From positions 29,246,535 to 29,310,534 of the forward strand of contig OY783203.1 of NCBI GenBank assembly GCA_963678705.1: a stretch of 64,000 nucleotides of DNA, in the 5' to 3' direction. The notes beneath the pieces are model-generated. The model was not told where the DNA came from. It made no database searches and saw only the letters and a list, made by a program, of their open reading frames with translations. The DNA is from Panorpa germanica. Taxonomy: Eukaryota > Arthropoda > Insecta > Mecoptera > Panorpidae. How positions within the stretch are numbered: the first letter of the stretch is position 1; each line of letters begins with the position of its first letter. Below are positions 47,116 through 60,061 of the stretch, one piece after another. The position numbers and the translations under genes were made by a program.

Positions 47116-47324
47116 TGTACCATACATAATGTACTAGGGATTCTGATAATCTATTCAGACCGCGAGATAGCGAAGAAATATCCTGTTTATGTAGCAAAGT
47201 ATTCTGATATCGCTGGCTTGAATGAGTACTATCTGTGGGAATAAGTAACTGAGAAAATTAATTGATATCTTTAGCCACATGAGTTGTCAATATCAACCGG
47301 ATATGCTCGTATGTCACTCCTTTG

Positions 47325-47747
47325 TTAGGGGTCGTTATTTTAGTTTTAGATTGAAATAAATTTTAATATATGTATATTGGCGTTTTTATTTTTTTAAATA
47401 TACAAAAATTGACGGTGTTACAGCTATATCAAATTTGAATTTGAATTTTGCCGCATGTTTTACTTCTGCATAATACGTCACATAAGAAATAAGTAAGCGA
47501 GATTACTTTTGAGATCATGGGATACAAAACCCAGCTGTTGGTAGTAAATGACGTTTACACAAACAATCGTATGCGATTCTGTTGTATAAAAGATGTTGGA
47601 TCCCTTTAATAATTAAAGAAACAAAATAACTATCGTAATTATTAATATCTCCTAAAATATAGCGAGTTATTAAAAAATAATTAGACATTTGACGTTATGG
47701 TAGCTGGTAGAGGTTATAGAAATTAAAACATGGTTCACAAGCCATTT
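47325..47747 (-). mobile_element. MITE-A copy 4, degraded
   Basis: Shorter and more diverged copy (ATATATGTATATTGGCG, TTGACGGTGTTACAGCTATA, GGATCCCTTTAATAATTAAA, ending TTCACAAGCCATTTA). Confidence 0.6.
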
Positions 47748-47944
47748 ATATCCTTAGGTTATTTCCTTTTCATTCTCCACTGAATAATTTCGTTTTTGTT
47801 AACCACAATTTGAAACCGTTTTTCAATTTCAATTAAATCTACATCAAATATATGTACTTGGGGAGATTCATTACTGATGTTGATGTAAAAAAATGCTAAT
47901 TCTATGACTAATTACCTCTAACTATGTTGGCACTTTTTATAGTA

Positions 47945-48085
47945 TCGACGTCTCATATATAAGACAACACCGCTATTTAATACATTTACGGTTGTATATT
48001 ACATAGTAACAAGAATCAAACTCAGAATATGCAAGGCTGGTCCAGTGCTCGAATCCGAAAACATAGTGGCATGGTTTCAGTGTCA
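47945..48085 (-). repeat. SINE-S copy
   Basis: Minus strand: TTTCGGATTCGAGCACTGGA, then CTTGCATATTCTGAGTTTG and GTATTAAATAGCGGTGTTGT, in the family order. Confidence 0.5.
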
Positions 48086-51029
48086 TTACTATTTAATATT
48101 AATATTTCATTATGCCCAGTGTAAATCTCAGAATGAAATAGAAGTACAAACACTCCTAAACCAGCTTTTACTCTTATTACAAATTCTAAACAGTAATATC
48201 TATATTCAATTTAGAAATATATTAGGAAAGTTAAATACATATGTATATATTTTTTATTTTTTTTATGTTTGAATTTTGTAAAGAAATTGTCCACGATTCA
48301 AACCTAAGCTACTATATATCTCCCAAGATCAGCACCTAAAAATTATACTAAATAATATGTGTAATTTCTTTTTACGAGTATGTAACTCAATTAAAGAGCG
48401 ATATTACGAAATAAATCAAGTTCAATTACAGTAATACTTATGAATTCATTTGATGCGTGTTGCTAAGCACTTTGGTATTTTATTCATAAACTATCTCGAT
48501 CAAATAATTTGCATAATTTATTGTCATGAATCAAGAAGCTCATTTATCACGCAGTTGTCACAACAAATTGATATTGTAAAAGATGTTTTAAATGACTCAG
48601 ATTAGGCAAGACAATATTTTTTAAAATAATTTTTTAAGTTTTTATTTTAAATACTTTTGAAATATTTTGACACATCCGCTTTAGGTTTTTTGCATGAATC
48701 TTTACAAAAATAAAAACATTAAAAATATAAGGTAATTTTTTTCTTTACAAAGTGTGAATAACACGAGAAAGAATTAAAAAAGAAACTAAATAACTGCTGT
48801 AGTTTAGATTTTGAAATTTGTATCGTTATTACTACAAGGAGAGGGGAAAACGATACAAATATTAAATAAGCACTTACTTATTGAGGTATGAGTTATAGTT
48901 ATAGAACGTATCCCTTATGCCTATTTCCCTATCCCTTTAGTTATTCCCTATCATGTTACCAACCTAAAATTTTAATAAAGTTTTCATAGGTTATGCTACT
49001 TAACTATTGTACTTTTTAGGTTATGTAATATCAACTTTTTGTATTCGCCGGGTGGTAGCTTAAGTTCAATGTCTATTAATTGAATACTAAGCAACATCTC
49101 GCTATGTAAGACATTAATAAATTAACAAGATTGATCTTGTACAATGGTATTGCATCATATTAAAACATCTGACATCTGACATCAGACAACTGACAACTGA
49201 CAACTTTCTCAGTACTCTTTCTAATAATAAAATCTGTCATACGACCATCACTTACGCGGCTACTATACATATGGTTACAATAGTTCGCGGAACATGTGTT
49301 GAATTTTAATAGATATACTCGTATATTCGTACATGTAGTTCTTGACTACTTCTTTCAGATATACGACCAGAGGTGTACAAACTTTGTTGATGAATAACAC
49401 TACCCGTTTAAAAATTAATAAGCATATAAAAATTAGACTCGAAAGCATAGCAGCCACTATGTATTGTTTTTTTAAACATTTCTTAGTTTTGTATTTATCC
49501 ATATACTGATATGTTCAAGAAAATAACTAGTTTAGAAATTACTGTCTTTAAGGTACTAAATTAATATTGCAGTAAAATGTGAGTACGTGTCAGGAACACC
49601 ACAAGAAAATTTGAGGTTAACATGTTTGTTTCTTGGCTTACTAAAATAAAGGTAATTATTCGATATAGCTACACCTTTTGTTTTGAATCTCATTAAAAAG
49701 CTACTGCATTTTTGTATGTTCTATGGCGTTTGTTGTATACTAAAAACATGTATAAATCACTACGTAATATACATTATACCTCTTTTTATTTAGATATACA
49801 CAATATGGATGGTTAAAGTTAAATTTTCAAATTTGAGGTTAGAAATAAAATGAAGATGTTCCATATATAAGTAAAAATGGCGTCTTATTTCACATTTATT
49901 AGTCAACTTTAAACAAAAATTCTGTCTATTTTTTAATAAAAAAAATTGTATAAGGTATATTACATGTGATTTGTACATGTTTTCACTATAATGAAAGCAT
50001 CATAAAATGTACGAAAGTACAATAGTTATTTTATAAGATTCAAAAGAAAAGGTGTAGCTATATCGAATAATTACCAAAATAAATATTTACTCTAATATTA
50101 AATTGAAGTTTTGTGTTTATAAGCTTTAATTAATTTTAGGCTTTTCACACACTATAGAGAAGACTGTCTTTATCGTAAAAGGACTGAGGCGACAAGGTTG
50201 AACCAATATATATATTGTCATGGCTTGTAAAAACTGTCTAAAAAGAGTGTTATCTTCACTCTTAAATACAATGGCACATGATTCCCACTATAAATTCGTA
50301 TCTTCGACTTTTTTCTGTGAAATGCGCTGGAGGTTTTCTTTACGAAATCCGTCCATTGCGAGTGGTATAGTAGGGCACACCACTAAATGAATGTTAAATA
50401 GCTTAGGACCTAAGTACACTAAATAAACCAGCAACGACTGCTTATTAATTAATTTCACTACGGCTACAAAGTTTGCTACCCCTGGCACGGACATTTTTGA
50501 CTATCGTACGATAGTCCTAAGTCTCTTATTGAGGCCGCAGTGAACAAATCTACTTATCAGAATCTATAAGGATGTTTAATTTTCTAAGCTTTCCAAATAA
50601 GAAGCTTTAATATATTCCTATCATAGACCTGTCAAAATTCAAACCCCATCTCTTGTTGTAAACCACTTGACAACAGACTGATCAGCAGCCCTCCTCCCCC
50701 ACCCTCTCCCCACTTGTCCTCTTCAGTTATTAGTCCCATTAGAATGTGTACGGTAATGAGATATGATTAACTATATCAATGCTTGCCAAGCAATTTATTA
50801 GAGAATGCCAGCTGTGGATTTTTCTAAGAAACTATTTCATATCATTTATATATATTGCGTCACATGTAAGATCGCGATAAAATACGAATTCCAATAGAAC
50901 ATACTTAACATCAAATACTTAAATTGCATCATACGGTTGGGAATTACCTGGAATCACTAAATTGAATGGAAGTTTTACGAAGGGAATAAGATCGAAGACA
51001 TATGGGCCGGCTGTAGGGGATTTCCGGCT
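48086..51029. other. Gene-free stretch
   Basis: AT-rich intergenic DNA. Small frames (48045-48272 plus, 49275-49502 minus, 49790-49978 minus, 50288-50494 minus) have no recognisable domain or splice context. A direct short repeat GACATCTGACATC / GACAACTGACAAC lies near 49168-49202. An inverted pair around 49610-50075 (AAGGTAATTATTCGATATAG CT..., versus AGCTATATCGAATAATTACC) suggests an undescribed hairpin element of about 450 bp. Confidence 0.4.
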
Positions 51030-51719
51030 TTAAGGCCTAGATCCCACTAAGAAATAATTCCACGCGGTTATTTTCCTCACGGTTTTAATTCTGTATACTA
51101 AAACTTACCTAGTACACACTGCGGATAAATTCATCTGACTCTATAAACAGTACTCCCCTACAAACAATTTGTCGTATCTTAGCAATCTCGTATCAGAGAG
51201 CGGTTAGACAATAGTTCAGGAGAACATATGTGGTAGTACTAGGTAGTACCACGACTTGCTCCTCGGCAAACCTCGTTTGGAAAGTATTAGGAAGGCAATC
51301 AGAGGGGGTACGGAGCGTTCCGGCCGGTGCAGACATGTTGTACAAAGCTTCATGTAATGTCTCACTAATGTCTAATAGGATTCCAATCACCATTCAGAGT
51401 GATACGATTCGCAACTAATTGGATTCCGATCAAAATTGATTGTAGGGTCGACTCAGCCAATAACTGTTTTTATTTATCGTGTCTTGTTAATACATGTTCA
51501 AAGAGATGCAACGACAAACTGCATACTGCTTCCACAGAGATTCGCCGACAACAGCAAATGGCTTTTGCGGAATTAATTTCGTAGTGCGTGTGCACATTCA
51601 ACTATAAGTTCTACAAAGAAAAGATAAGGGAAAAAACTCTCTGTGCCAAAGTGATTTCTGTAGAATTCTACAGATTTTTTTTCTACGCGGAATTATTCCT
51701 CAGTGGGATATGTGCCTAA
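51030..51719. mobile_element. TIR element MITE-H, about 690 bp
   Basis: Left end TTAAGGCCTAGATCCCACT then AAGAAATAATTCCACGCGG. The right-end complement is TTTAGGCACATATCCCACT then GAGGAATAATTCCGCGTAG. Inverted repeats are about 38 bp with several mismatches. Two small frames inside (51230-51418, 51399-51584) are not recognisable as transposase. Target duplication unclear. Confidence 0.65.
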
Positions 51720-52007
51720 AATCTATCCTATCAGAATACATTAAGGTAAAGATAGGGAACAATGGTACAATGAACAAAGCCGACGCATTCCGAAATATGC
51801 AAAGACGTTAAAGTTTAGAAGGAAAACCGATTGGAGAATTTTACTCTATCTACGTCTACGAAATAGTTAGGTGTTTAAGTAAATGGAAATTAAATTGAAT
51901 CTAACTTGATTGGTGATTAAATGAATCTAAGAATATGGGAATAACAAGTAGACCATGAAACTAAATGCAACGAATGTCTGTTTTTAGAAGCGTTATCCTG
52001 CGTTGTT
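51720..52007. other. Short intergenic stretch, nothing recognised
   Basis: AT-rich sequence between two DNA elements. Confidence 0.4.
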
Positions 52008-52577
52008 ATTGTGTCCTCATTTTTTAGTGGTCGATTTTTCAATTGTTGATTGAAATTGATGGTAATAAATGTGTATTGGCGTGTCTATTTTATTAAATAT
52101 CTAAATATTGATGGACATATAGCAATTAAAAGTTTGAATTCTAGATAGAAATGGTCGGCCATATTTGTATGACGTGAAATGCATTTAAACGTCAGTTACT
52201 TGTTGAGTAGGTTAGTGCTGTGGTAATGTTCTGTAGCTGTTGGTAGTGAAATAATCAAGTCAAGTCAAAGAATAATAAGTTTTTAATTTTATTTAACCCT
52301 GTTACGGTAGATATAATATTGAAATTTTATTGTTCCTTGAAATAGCTGTAAATAATATTTGATATTTTGATATATAAATACATATAGTAAGGTTGTAAGG
52401 TTGGCAGCGGTTGTGATGTCACATGCATTTGGAATGTGTACAACGTTGAATCCCTTTAATAATTAAAAATGACTTTTTATTATTAAAAAATAATTGGACA
52501 TTTGAGGTTCTAGTAACCAACTTGATCAATATATAGTACAGTTTTATAGAAATTAAGACATAGGACACGAGCCCATT
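52008..52577 (-). mobile_element. MITE-A copy 3, about 570 bp
   Basis: Full-length-type copy: ATTGTGTCCTCATTTTTTAG at the left, the shared AATCAAGTCAAGTCAAAGAA and GGAATGTGTACAACGTTGAA inside, and GGACACGAGCCCATTT at the right. A few internal deletions relative to copy 2. Confidence 0.7.
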
Positions 52578-53564
52578 TAGCTATAGAGGTCTCAAATTAA
52601 GACTTGTCATATCTATAAAGCTAATTAATAGAACTTCTAATCCAAGTAATGAACTTCCCAAACTTTTGATATAAATTAAATTTTTCTTAGAAGGTATTTT
52701 AAATTTTCCATATATCTCTAAGTAACCTTGAGTTGATTTGAGAATGATATCTTTCAATTTTGCTACTGGCAATAAGAACATGGTTTTCGTCTCTATTTCT
52801 ACATGATAGAGGTCGGCACAGCCAACGATATGCAGACTGACAGACGTCTGTCATGTTCCCAGTTAGCCGTCCCCGCCGTTCCCGCCGTTCCCCAATACCC
52901 CGGGATGCCCCGGGATCCAGACTGTCGACGACGTAGCTATTTCTTATTTCATTTAACAACCTGACGGAGATCACGTCCACAATTCAAACATCTTGAACTC
53001 TTCAAGTTGCACATGTTGCATTCTATACACTCGATAGTAATTTTTCTTTTCCTGCATCTTAATTCAAGTAAATTGTTACAATGTTCTAGTTGCAGCTGCA
53101 CGTACGCACCCCAAATATATTAAATGATTAAACATTTATTGTATTCATTGCATTACATAATCGTAAATAACAGCACGCTTAGGAAAAATGTATTCATTTA
53201 CTTGTAAGTGGTACTGTAAATATTTTAAGGTTATGACGAGATCAATTTCGTTGTTTTAACGCTATCTATTGGGGTTATCTATTTGTCATTTTATAGTGAC
53301 GCAAATTAATTAGAAGCTGTGCATAATTAGTGTTAATTATAGGCTATATACAGTATCTTATAGATATACATATCAAACAAATCTATCGTTTTATTTAAGT
53401 TGGCGATAAAGAAAACTTTCTAACCTAAAAATTTATAATTGTTTCAAACTATAAAGTTTGTCCAGCAAAATTTTGGGAAAACATTTTGTATTGTTTATTG
53501 AAGAATTTACTTTTTTCTTTAATTTATTTGTAAATGCTGAATTCTAGCATGTTGGCAGGTTTTA
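52578..53564. other. Gene-free stretch with a GC-rich patch
   Basis: Includes a GC-rich direct-repeat patch at 52868-52920 (CCGCCGTTCCCGCCGTTCCC, then CCCCGGGATGCCCCGGGATC) inside a 93-codon minus-strand frame (52699-52980) that I cannot identify. The rest is AT-rich. Confidence 0.35.
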
Positions 53565-53710
53565 TGAAGTTGTGGCTTAATATATGTATACTATACCACT
53601 GATAAATTAAACTTTGATAACAATCAAACCCAAAAAATATAACGCAGATTCTGAGATCTAACTCGAAGTCATAACAGTCTGAAGTCAAACAAAAGTGGTC
53701 TTAGTTACTG
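53565..53710 (-). repeat. SINE-S copy
   Basis: Minus strand: TGACTTCGAGTTAGATCTCA, GCGTTATATTTTTTGGGTTT, GATTGTTATCAAAG and ATCAGTGGTATAGTATACA, in the family order. Confidence 0.55.
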
Positions 53711-54868
53711 TACTGTCCCAAATTCATGTATCTATTCATTTTTGACAATCTAATGACAGTTATACATAATATGTGAGGTTATATTATTATAAAATTAACT
53801 TTATGTGTATATGTCATAAAGTTTATGTTTCATCTAATATAACTAATGGAACACGTTCCATTTAAAATCGAATGAATTGAGTGATGTGCTGAATAGTCGT
53901 ATCTGGCGTCGGATATAAGTTATAAAATAGGGAAAAGTCACCTGCGCCGAAAGGCACAGGCCAGTTAACTTTATAAAATGTGAACTATACGTAAAACGAA
54001 ATTAAATTAGAGATAACCTATATTATAAGTAAATGATTAATTTTGGTGTTTTTAAAAATCGATCTGACTCTGTAAAAAAATGCTAGACAGCACCAGACAA
54101 TGATTGAGAAACAAGATTAAAGACTGTGGGGAGTGAATCAGAGGGGGAGAGAAAGAGAGAGACTTACATAATATGCGAATATATAGTAAGTAAAACACAC
54201 TATAATGATAAGATAAACAAGATACTAACTAGATACATAAATGACAAATTATTATCAAAGACACCGGCAAAGTCCGGCGTCTGGCACCGTGTCGCCATCT
54301 GTCTCTGGCCACCTGAACCTACAAATGTGACTCATTGTATCTTACTATCGTAGGTAAATAACTGATGGTGGTAAATGACATAATAATGTTCATTCATGAA
54401 TTATTTCATAATAGATAAATACCCAAACTGACATAGTGAACTACGAACGGTATTTGTACATATGTCTCGCTGCTTTTATTTGCTATTTCATTATCTGGCA
54501 CCATATTTGAAAACTTTATAAGAATTACGTAGTCTATGTATATTTAAGTAATTACATTTCTTTTTATTTTAAATAAAGAATGTAAGAACAATAGAACATC
54601 ATAACAGCAACCAAATTAAAAGAAATCAAGTTATTAATTTACAAATATAATTTACCAATTAAATTAAATAGAAAACAGGAAATAATATTGTATTAAATAA
54701 TTTGCATTTCAATGCATGTCAGACTGCTCTTCAATTTTAACAAACAATATCTTAAGTCATTTAAACAATATTTTATCATTATTGTTTCGACTTATGATAG
54801 GTCACATATAAATTACGCATTCATTTTTATTTAAATAAGAAACCCCAATGTTTTTCTTCTACTTCTAA
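53711..54868. other. Gene-free stretch
   Basis: AT-rich; a 75-codon plus-strand frame at 54126-54353 is unrecognised. Nothing else supported. Confidence 0.4.
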
Positions 54869-55308
54869 TGCCGGTTTCACACCAGAGAGACAGTTTTGAA
54901 AACAGTTTTGTTGTCAAAAAACAAAACAAAAATATGTTTTGTTTTATTTTAAAACAGTTCTGCTTTTCGAAAATAGACTGTTCACACTGAATAGACTGGT
55001 TTAGTTTTTAGGGTTTTTCTGTGTGTTCCATAAAAATTATAAACATGATAAACAACAACTGACAAGCGCAAATGTTCACAAAAAACAAAACTGCGTGTTC
55101 AAACCAAGCAGACTATAAAACAACAACAAACGTATTTTCCCTTGATCTTACCGACTCCAGATGGGAATGTGTTTCGTTTACTAAAACAGTTTTTAAATAC
55201 TAAAATGTTTTAAGAACTGCCTCTTTGGTGTAAACATTGGTGTTTTTGTTCAGAAAAACAGTTTTTGTTCGTGTCTTATTGAACTGTCTCTTTGGTGTGA
55301 AACCGGCA
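54869..55308 (+). mobile_element. MITE-B copy 3, 440 bp, clear TAA TSD
   Basis: TGCCGGTTTCACACCAGAGA at the left, TTTGGTGTGAAACCGGCA at the right, TAA on both sides (54866-54868, 55309-55311). Best-preserved copy of this family here. Confidence 0.82.
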
Positions 55309-55379
55309 TAAGAAATCATAGAAAATCTAATTAAGACGACATAGTAAATGTCACACATCCAAGTAAAAATTGATCATGT

Positions 55380-55510
55380 ACATACATAATCGTAAACTTA
55401 TTAGGCAGCGGTGTTCTTCACATATATTAAGCCACGATACCATAAGTATGTCAGATTAAATAAAACGTTGTCGGTTATAGATCTCAGCATCGGAAATAGG
55501 CCAACGTTAA
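55380..55510 (+). repeat. SINE-S copy (body)
   Basis: TTATTAGGCAGCGGTGTTCT, AAGCCACGATACCATAAGTA, GTTGTCGGTTATAGATCTCA and GCATCGGAAATAGGCC: the 3' body of the family. Confidence 0.5.
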
Positions 55511-55829
55511 GACATAGACAAATTATTTTTTAATTCAAACTAAATTATATTTGGCTGGCAGAATAATAGCTCAGATAAAAACTGTGTTGGCTATAGAAGT
55601 AATTTTTGGTATTATCTTAATTTAGAAAAACATAATAGATTGCTTTGTATAAGAGTAACATAATAAGTGATTAAATTTTATCAAATTTTATTTTGAAATG
55701 TAATTTAATTTGCTATATACTATATGCGTTTTAGAATATATACATACACTGTTAAAAATGTTCTTAAATTTAATACAGATTTAAGACACAAATGTATATT
55801 AATTTGTTTTAAGATACAGTGTTTTGAAT

Positions 55830-56090
55830 TTTTGTCGAGTGTAAAAATTAGGCTAGAAAGTTGAAATTTTATATATGGATTAACTAATTTACAAATCGAA
55901 AAAAAAATCTAAAGTTTTGAAAAAAAGTTGGTCAAATACCGAATAAGTTCAAAATATTTATTATTTCGTATAAAAAAAATTTTTTTTTTAGTCAATTTAT
56001 CTGAAAAATTATTTTATTATTGAGTGAGTTAAATATTTCAATTTGAAAATAGAATTAAAATTTGAAATGTAATTACGAATTATTTTGTGG
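55830..56090 (+). repeat. Dispersed repeat R1, copy 2
   Basis: GTAAAAATTAGGCTAGAAAG, GTTGAAATTTTATATATGG and AAAAAGTTGGTCAAATACC match 28008-28120 in the same orientation. Confidence 0.5.
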
Positions 56091-56180
56091 GATTCTGTGT
56101 ATGATACACAGTAATAACTATAATGTGTTTAGCGTAAAATACCTTAAACAAAAAAAAATGAAATAAAACTTACATTTCTA

Positions 56181-56459
56181 TTAATTAGTTTCTGCTTCAA
56201 CAGCAAAGTGTTCGGGTTGATTTAAAAAAGAAGAACTTGCACTTGTTGCATAAAACTGATGAAAGGTAGCACTGCAAACACTGGGAATTGCTGAACTGCT
56301 GAACTGCTGAACTGTTGAACTGGTAACCTTCCCAAGACGACTTCGAAAGTCGATTGATGCTGCTCCAAGTTTTTCCTTAGCTTTTATAGATGGATTTTTC
56401 AACTGATTCTGTAGTATCCTCTCCCCTCTGACAATATTTTTAAGGATACAATTTTCCAC
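56181..56459 (-). other. Unrecognised 92-codon ORF
   Basis: Minus-strand frame with a Lys/Arg-rich first half (NPSIKAKEKLGAASIDFRSR) and a Ser/Phe/Ala-rich second half. The latter includes a short GAACTGCT tandem repeat at 56293-56315. It sits beside repeat R1. No family recognised; could be a transposon relic or chance. Confidence 0.2.
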
Positions 56460-57210
56460 TGTATTTTCACTTGTATAACAATTACAGTCATCCCCTTATA
56501 ACCCCGCAAGTCCCCTTTACCCCACTCACGCAGTCAGTAGTCCCACGTGATTAACAAGACACGCCTCCCATATAGTTGATTAAGGGAGCTTTGAGGAATT
56601 GTTATTTTCTTCAATTAAATGCATTGCACCCATGTGGAGTAAATAAATTTGTCTAAATTTATATTTTTGGTATTTTAGTAATGTTAATTAAATATAATTG
56701 ATTAAGGGAGTTTATTAAAACTAGATTGTAACCCCTTTGCTTGCGGGAGGTGAGAGAATGAAGCATTTAACACATATTTTCTAGCTAATTAAGGATTTCA
56801 AATTCAATTTTAAGTCAATTTGTATTTAATTTAATTTCACATTTAACTTTATCTATGATTGGAAACTCTAACCCTTTCAAAAACAATCGCATCGAAAAAG
56901 GTTAAGTTACGGAAGAGAGTTCTAATTTCGTCTATTAGGGCCTTATTCTGACTAGATGATAGATGAGGAAGCTTATGAATGAATAGCCGGTATACGTACC
57001 TATTTATTTTGTAGGAATACAGAAGAGCGCTGAAAAGTACAAATCAGAATTAGAAAATATCATTCCCTCCAGATGCCATAGATGCCATAAGGTATCAGAC
57101 AGCTTCAGCTTTATTTCATAATTACAGTTCATCCTCAATGTATCAAATCTAAAGGCGAACGAGAAAATGGTGATTTCTGACTGACTTCGATATATAGAGG
57201 TTCACACTAA
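56460..57210. other. Gene-free stretch
   Basis: AT-rich with a short C-rich patch near 56490-56530. Nothing recognised. Confidence 0.4.
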
Positions 57211-57966
57211 AATGGGCTTATGAACTAATTTTTTAATAGTTTATTGAAATAGATGTTAATAAATATATATTGGCGTTTATATATTTTAATAAATATCTAA
57301 TTGTTGACGGAGATATAGCAATTAAAAATTTGAAATTTGTAGTTTTAGCGCTACAGATGTCGGCCATATTTATGACGCACTATTAAGGGATTGGTCAGTT
57401 ATTTGTTATATGTATAAGAGTTCTGTGTTAAGTATGCTATCCATTTTACGCTATGTTGAATAAAAGAGATCGCAATTTAGTGATCCCAGTAAACAATTTG
57501 GTGAAGTGCCCTATTTAGTGACGTTTCTATCACTATTTCACTTCAATTATAGTTCGCATCAACTTTATCTTCATTTGTATTCCGACAGGTGGAGTAATTT
57601 CGACATTTGTAGCCGATAAAGTAGACATTTTATATGAAAAAATGTGAGAAACTGAACTATAAATGAACTCTTTTATGACAAAAAAATCATGACGCATCTT
57701 CAATATGATGTCAAAGTGACTCCAAAAAGTTTAATGAGATGTTACATGTCTTGGAATGTTCTGTAACGTTGAATCAATTTAATAATTAAAGGAGCAAAAT
57801 GACTTTTTTAATTGGTAATATCTCCTAACATATAAGGAGTTGGATCCCTTTAATAATTTGGGAAAAAGTGTTTTTTTTAATTGTTAATAACTCCAAAAAT
57901 ATACCGAATTATTAAAAAAATAATTGGACATTTGAGGTCCTGGTAGCCAATTTTTTAACCAACCAA
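57211..57966 (-). mobile_element. MITE-A copy 5, degraded and interrupted
   Basis: Starts AATGGGCTTATGAACT and carries the MITE-A interior. Near 57488-57600 it also carries the CCCAGTAAACAATTTGGTGA sequence of the 600-bp inverted-repeat family. The right end is eroded and partly duplicated (TTAATAATTAAAGGAGCAAA, then a second TTTAATAATTTGGG). Confidence 0.55.
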
Positions 57967-60023
57967 TATCATAAATAGTTATTTGTCAAAAATAGGTAGA
58001 GTTTTCCTGAAAATCTCATTAATTTGGAAGACTTATTCATGTCCAGAGTTCCTATTTTATTCCATACTAATCCGTTTAAATTTAAACGCTTTTTAGAAAC
58101 ATCTCCGTTTGGTTTAATTTTCACCTGTGTGCGTCTACAAAAATAAGAAACATCGTTGCCTAAAACTCGTCCTCAATGAACTGAATTATTATCTACGTTT
58201 AAAGTTCCATTCTACAAAATCCAAAACAGTTCTAGAATGACGCAAATAATTTTACTATCTCTTTTAAATAAAAATACATTTCATTCATTATTTCTGATTA
58301 TATTCGTACTACGATACGTTTTTATTCAATTTAAGAATTAATCTAGATTCAATTATTTATGTATGTGTGTATGGTACATGTATTACGTTACGTTTACTTG
58401 TTTTGTGTACGTTTGTGTGTCGTGGGCGGATGTCGTACGGCTTTATTTTCCGATAAAGCAATAAAGTTGAAAATACTAATAATTACATTTATATTTAGTT
58501 CTAATATAAAACACAGTTACGTGTGTCAAATATAACAAAAGTTACGTGTTTCGGAAACAATTACCTAATATACAACGTTTTGTGACCTATTTTACTGCTA
58601 TTTGAAAAATAAATCTGCGCTTTCCTGCATTAGCCATATTCATAAAAAAAATTACGAACACCGTTTTAAAGAGAAAATCTTAAGAAATCCTTTTTAAGAA
58701 TTAAAACAATAGATAAACTAAACAAATCTCTTGATTTCGTCTTTAACCTTCTCTATGTAAAAAAAAGGTTAGATCAAGAAATTTAGATACAATACATTAA
58801 TCTAAAATATTTAATGAAGATTTCATTATATTTCCCGGATTTTTTTGAAAATATTATTTACATATACAATTTTTAATAAAATAATGTTTTGTTATGTAAA
58901 ACATACGTAATGTTTATATTAAAGATACTGTCAACAATACAAAATATGTTTACAAAATATTGCGCTGAAAGAAGCAGTAACTTGCCTTCAACGCTCTTCA
59001 CAACTCTCGCGTCAAATATGTAAATGTTGAATGATTCTCATGCTTTCTATACCAGTAGCTCTTCTATACCAAACCTAGAACTTTTGCGGTCCGGAGCGGT
59101 CTCCAATTTACCGCCCTTTCTAAGTCAATCAAATGATGGTTTTTATAAATTAATAGACATAAATAAATAATTGTTATTGAGACAAACTATAGATGAGAAC
59201 TATTTCACCATTGGATGCCATACTTAAATTAGGCAGTAATAAAGAAGGCCGCATAAGTTCATATATCTATAAATGCAACTTTATAAAAATACAAGACACT
59301 TTTTTTAAAAGCCACAAGAAACTTACAGAGGTCGTAGGTTCCCCATTTAAGAGCCAAACATACACCTTTACAAACAAAATTACCATTAATTCAAAACGAA
59401 AATAAGTTGTCTTTACAACTAAAACTAACTAAAAAGAGTAAAAGGTAAGCCACTGACTATATCAACCTAACGGTTGAACACCTGTTTTGTAATTTACAAA
59501 TATTTAATTTTGTCACTGAAAACCTATCTGAAGTCAGAAACGGGTTACCAAATACGTGTGTTACTCATTGACACCCGGGTGATTTGTTGGCTTTGGCTAT
59601 TGTTCTTGAAAACATTTTTAGAAAATTACCAAATTTATTTAGGCAGCAGTGTAATTATTCCAGTGACAGTATATCAGTGATAGGTCTACTATCAATAATG
59701 AAAAAGTAAATAAAACAGAGAGTGAATATTTTTGTTGTACAAGTATTACAGCAAAACTAAGTTTATTTATATTAGAAAATAGTTTAGATTCCATTAGTTT
59801 TTTCTTTTGTGTCTAGTGATGGAATTAATTATATGTTTAGTTTTAGTGTGCTTTGTGAATTCACCGTGTGAAGATCAATTCAGTTTACCCAGAGATTAGT
59901 TTTAGAACCGTAGTGAAAAATTGTTTCAATGAATTTGTATTAGAAGTTAATTTACAAACATTAACTATAATATTAATTTGTAAATGTATTAATGAATAAA
60001 TCTTTCACGTGTGTTTCTTTCAG
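57967..60023. other. Gene-free stretch
   Basis: AT-rich DNA. Small plus-strand frames (59193-59405, 59474-59680) show no recognisable domain. A SINE-S tail fragment (AGGCAGCAGTGTAATTATTC) is at about 59640. Confidence 0.4.
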
Positions 60024-60061
60024 CAAAAGAGCACAAGGACGTATTACTGAGATATTACCAG
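60024..60061 (+). other. Possible 38-nt micro-exon
   Basis: A strong pyrimidine tract and acceptor (GTGTGTTTCTTTCAG) is followed by 38 bases and a donor (CCAG|GTATAT). One frame reads AKEHKDVLLRYYQ without stop. No neighbouring exon is recognisable, so this is only a candidate piece of a gene with very long introns. Confidence 0.2.
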
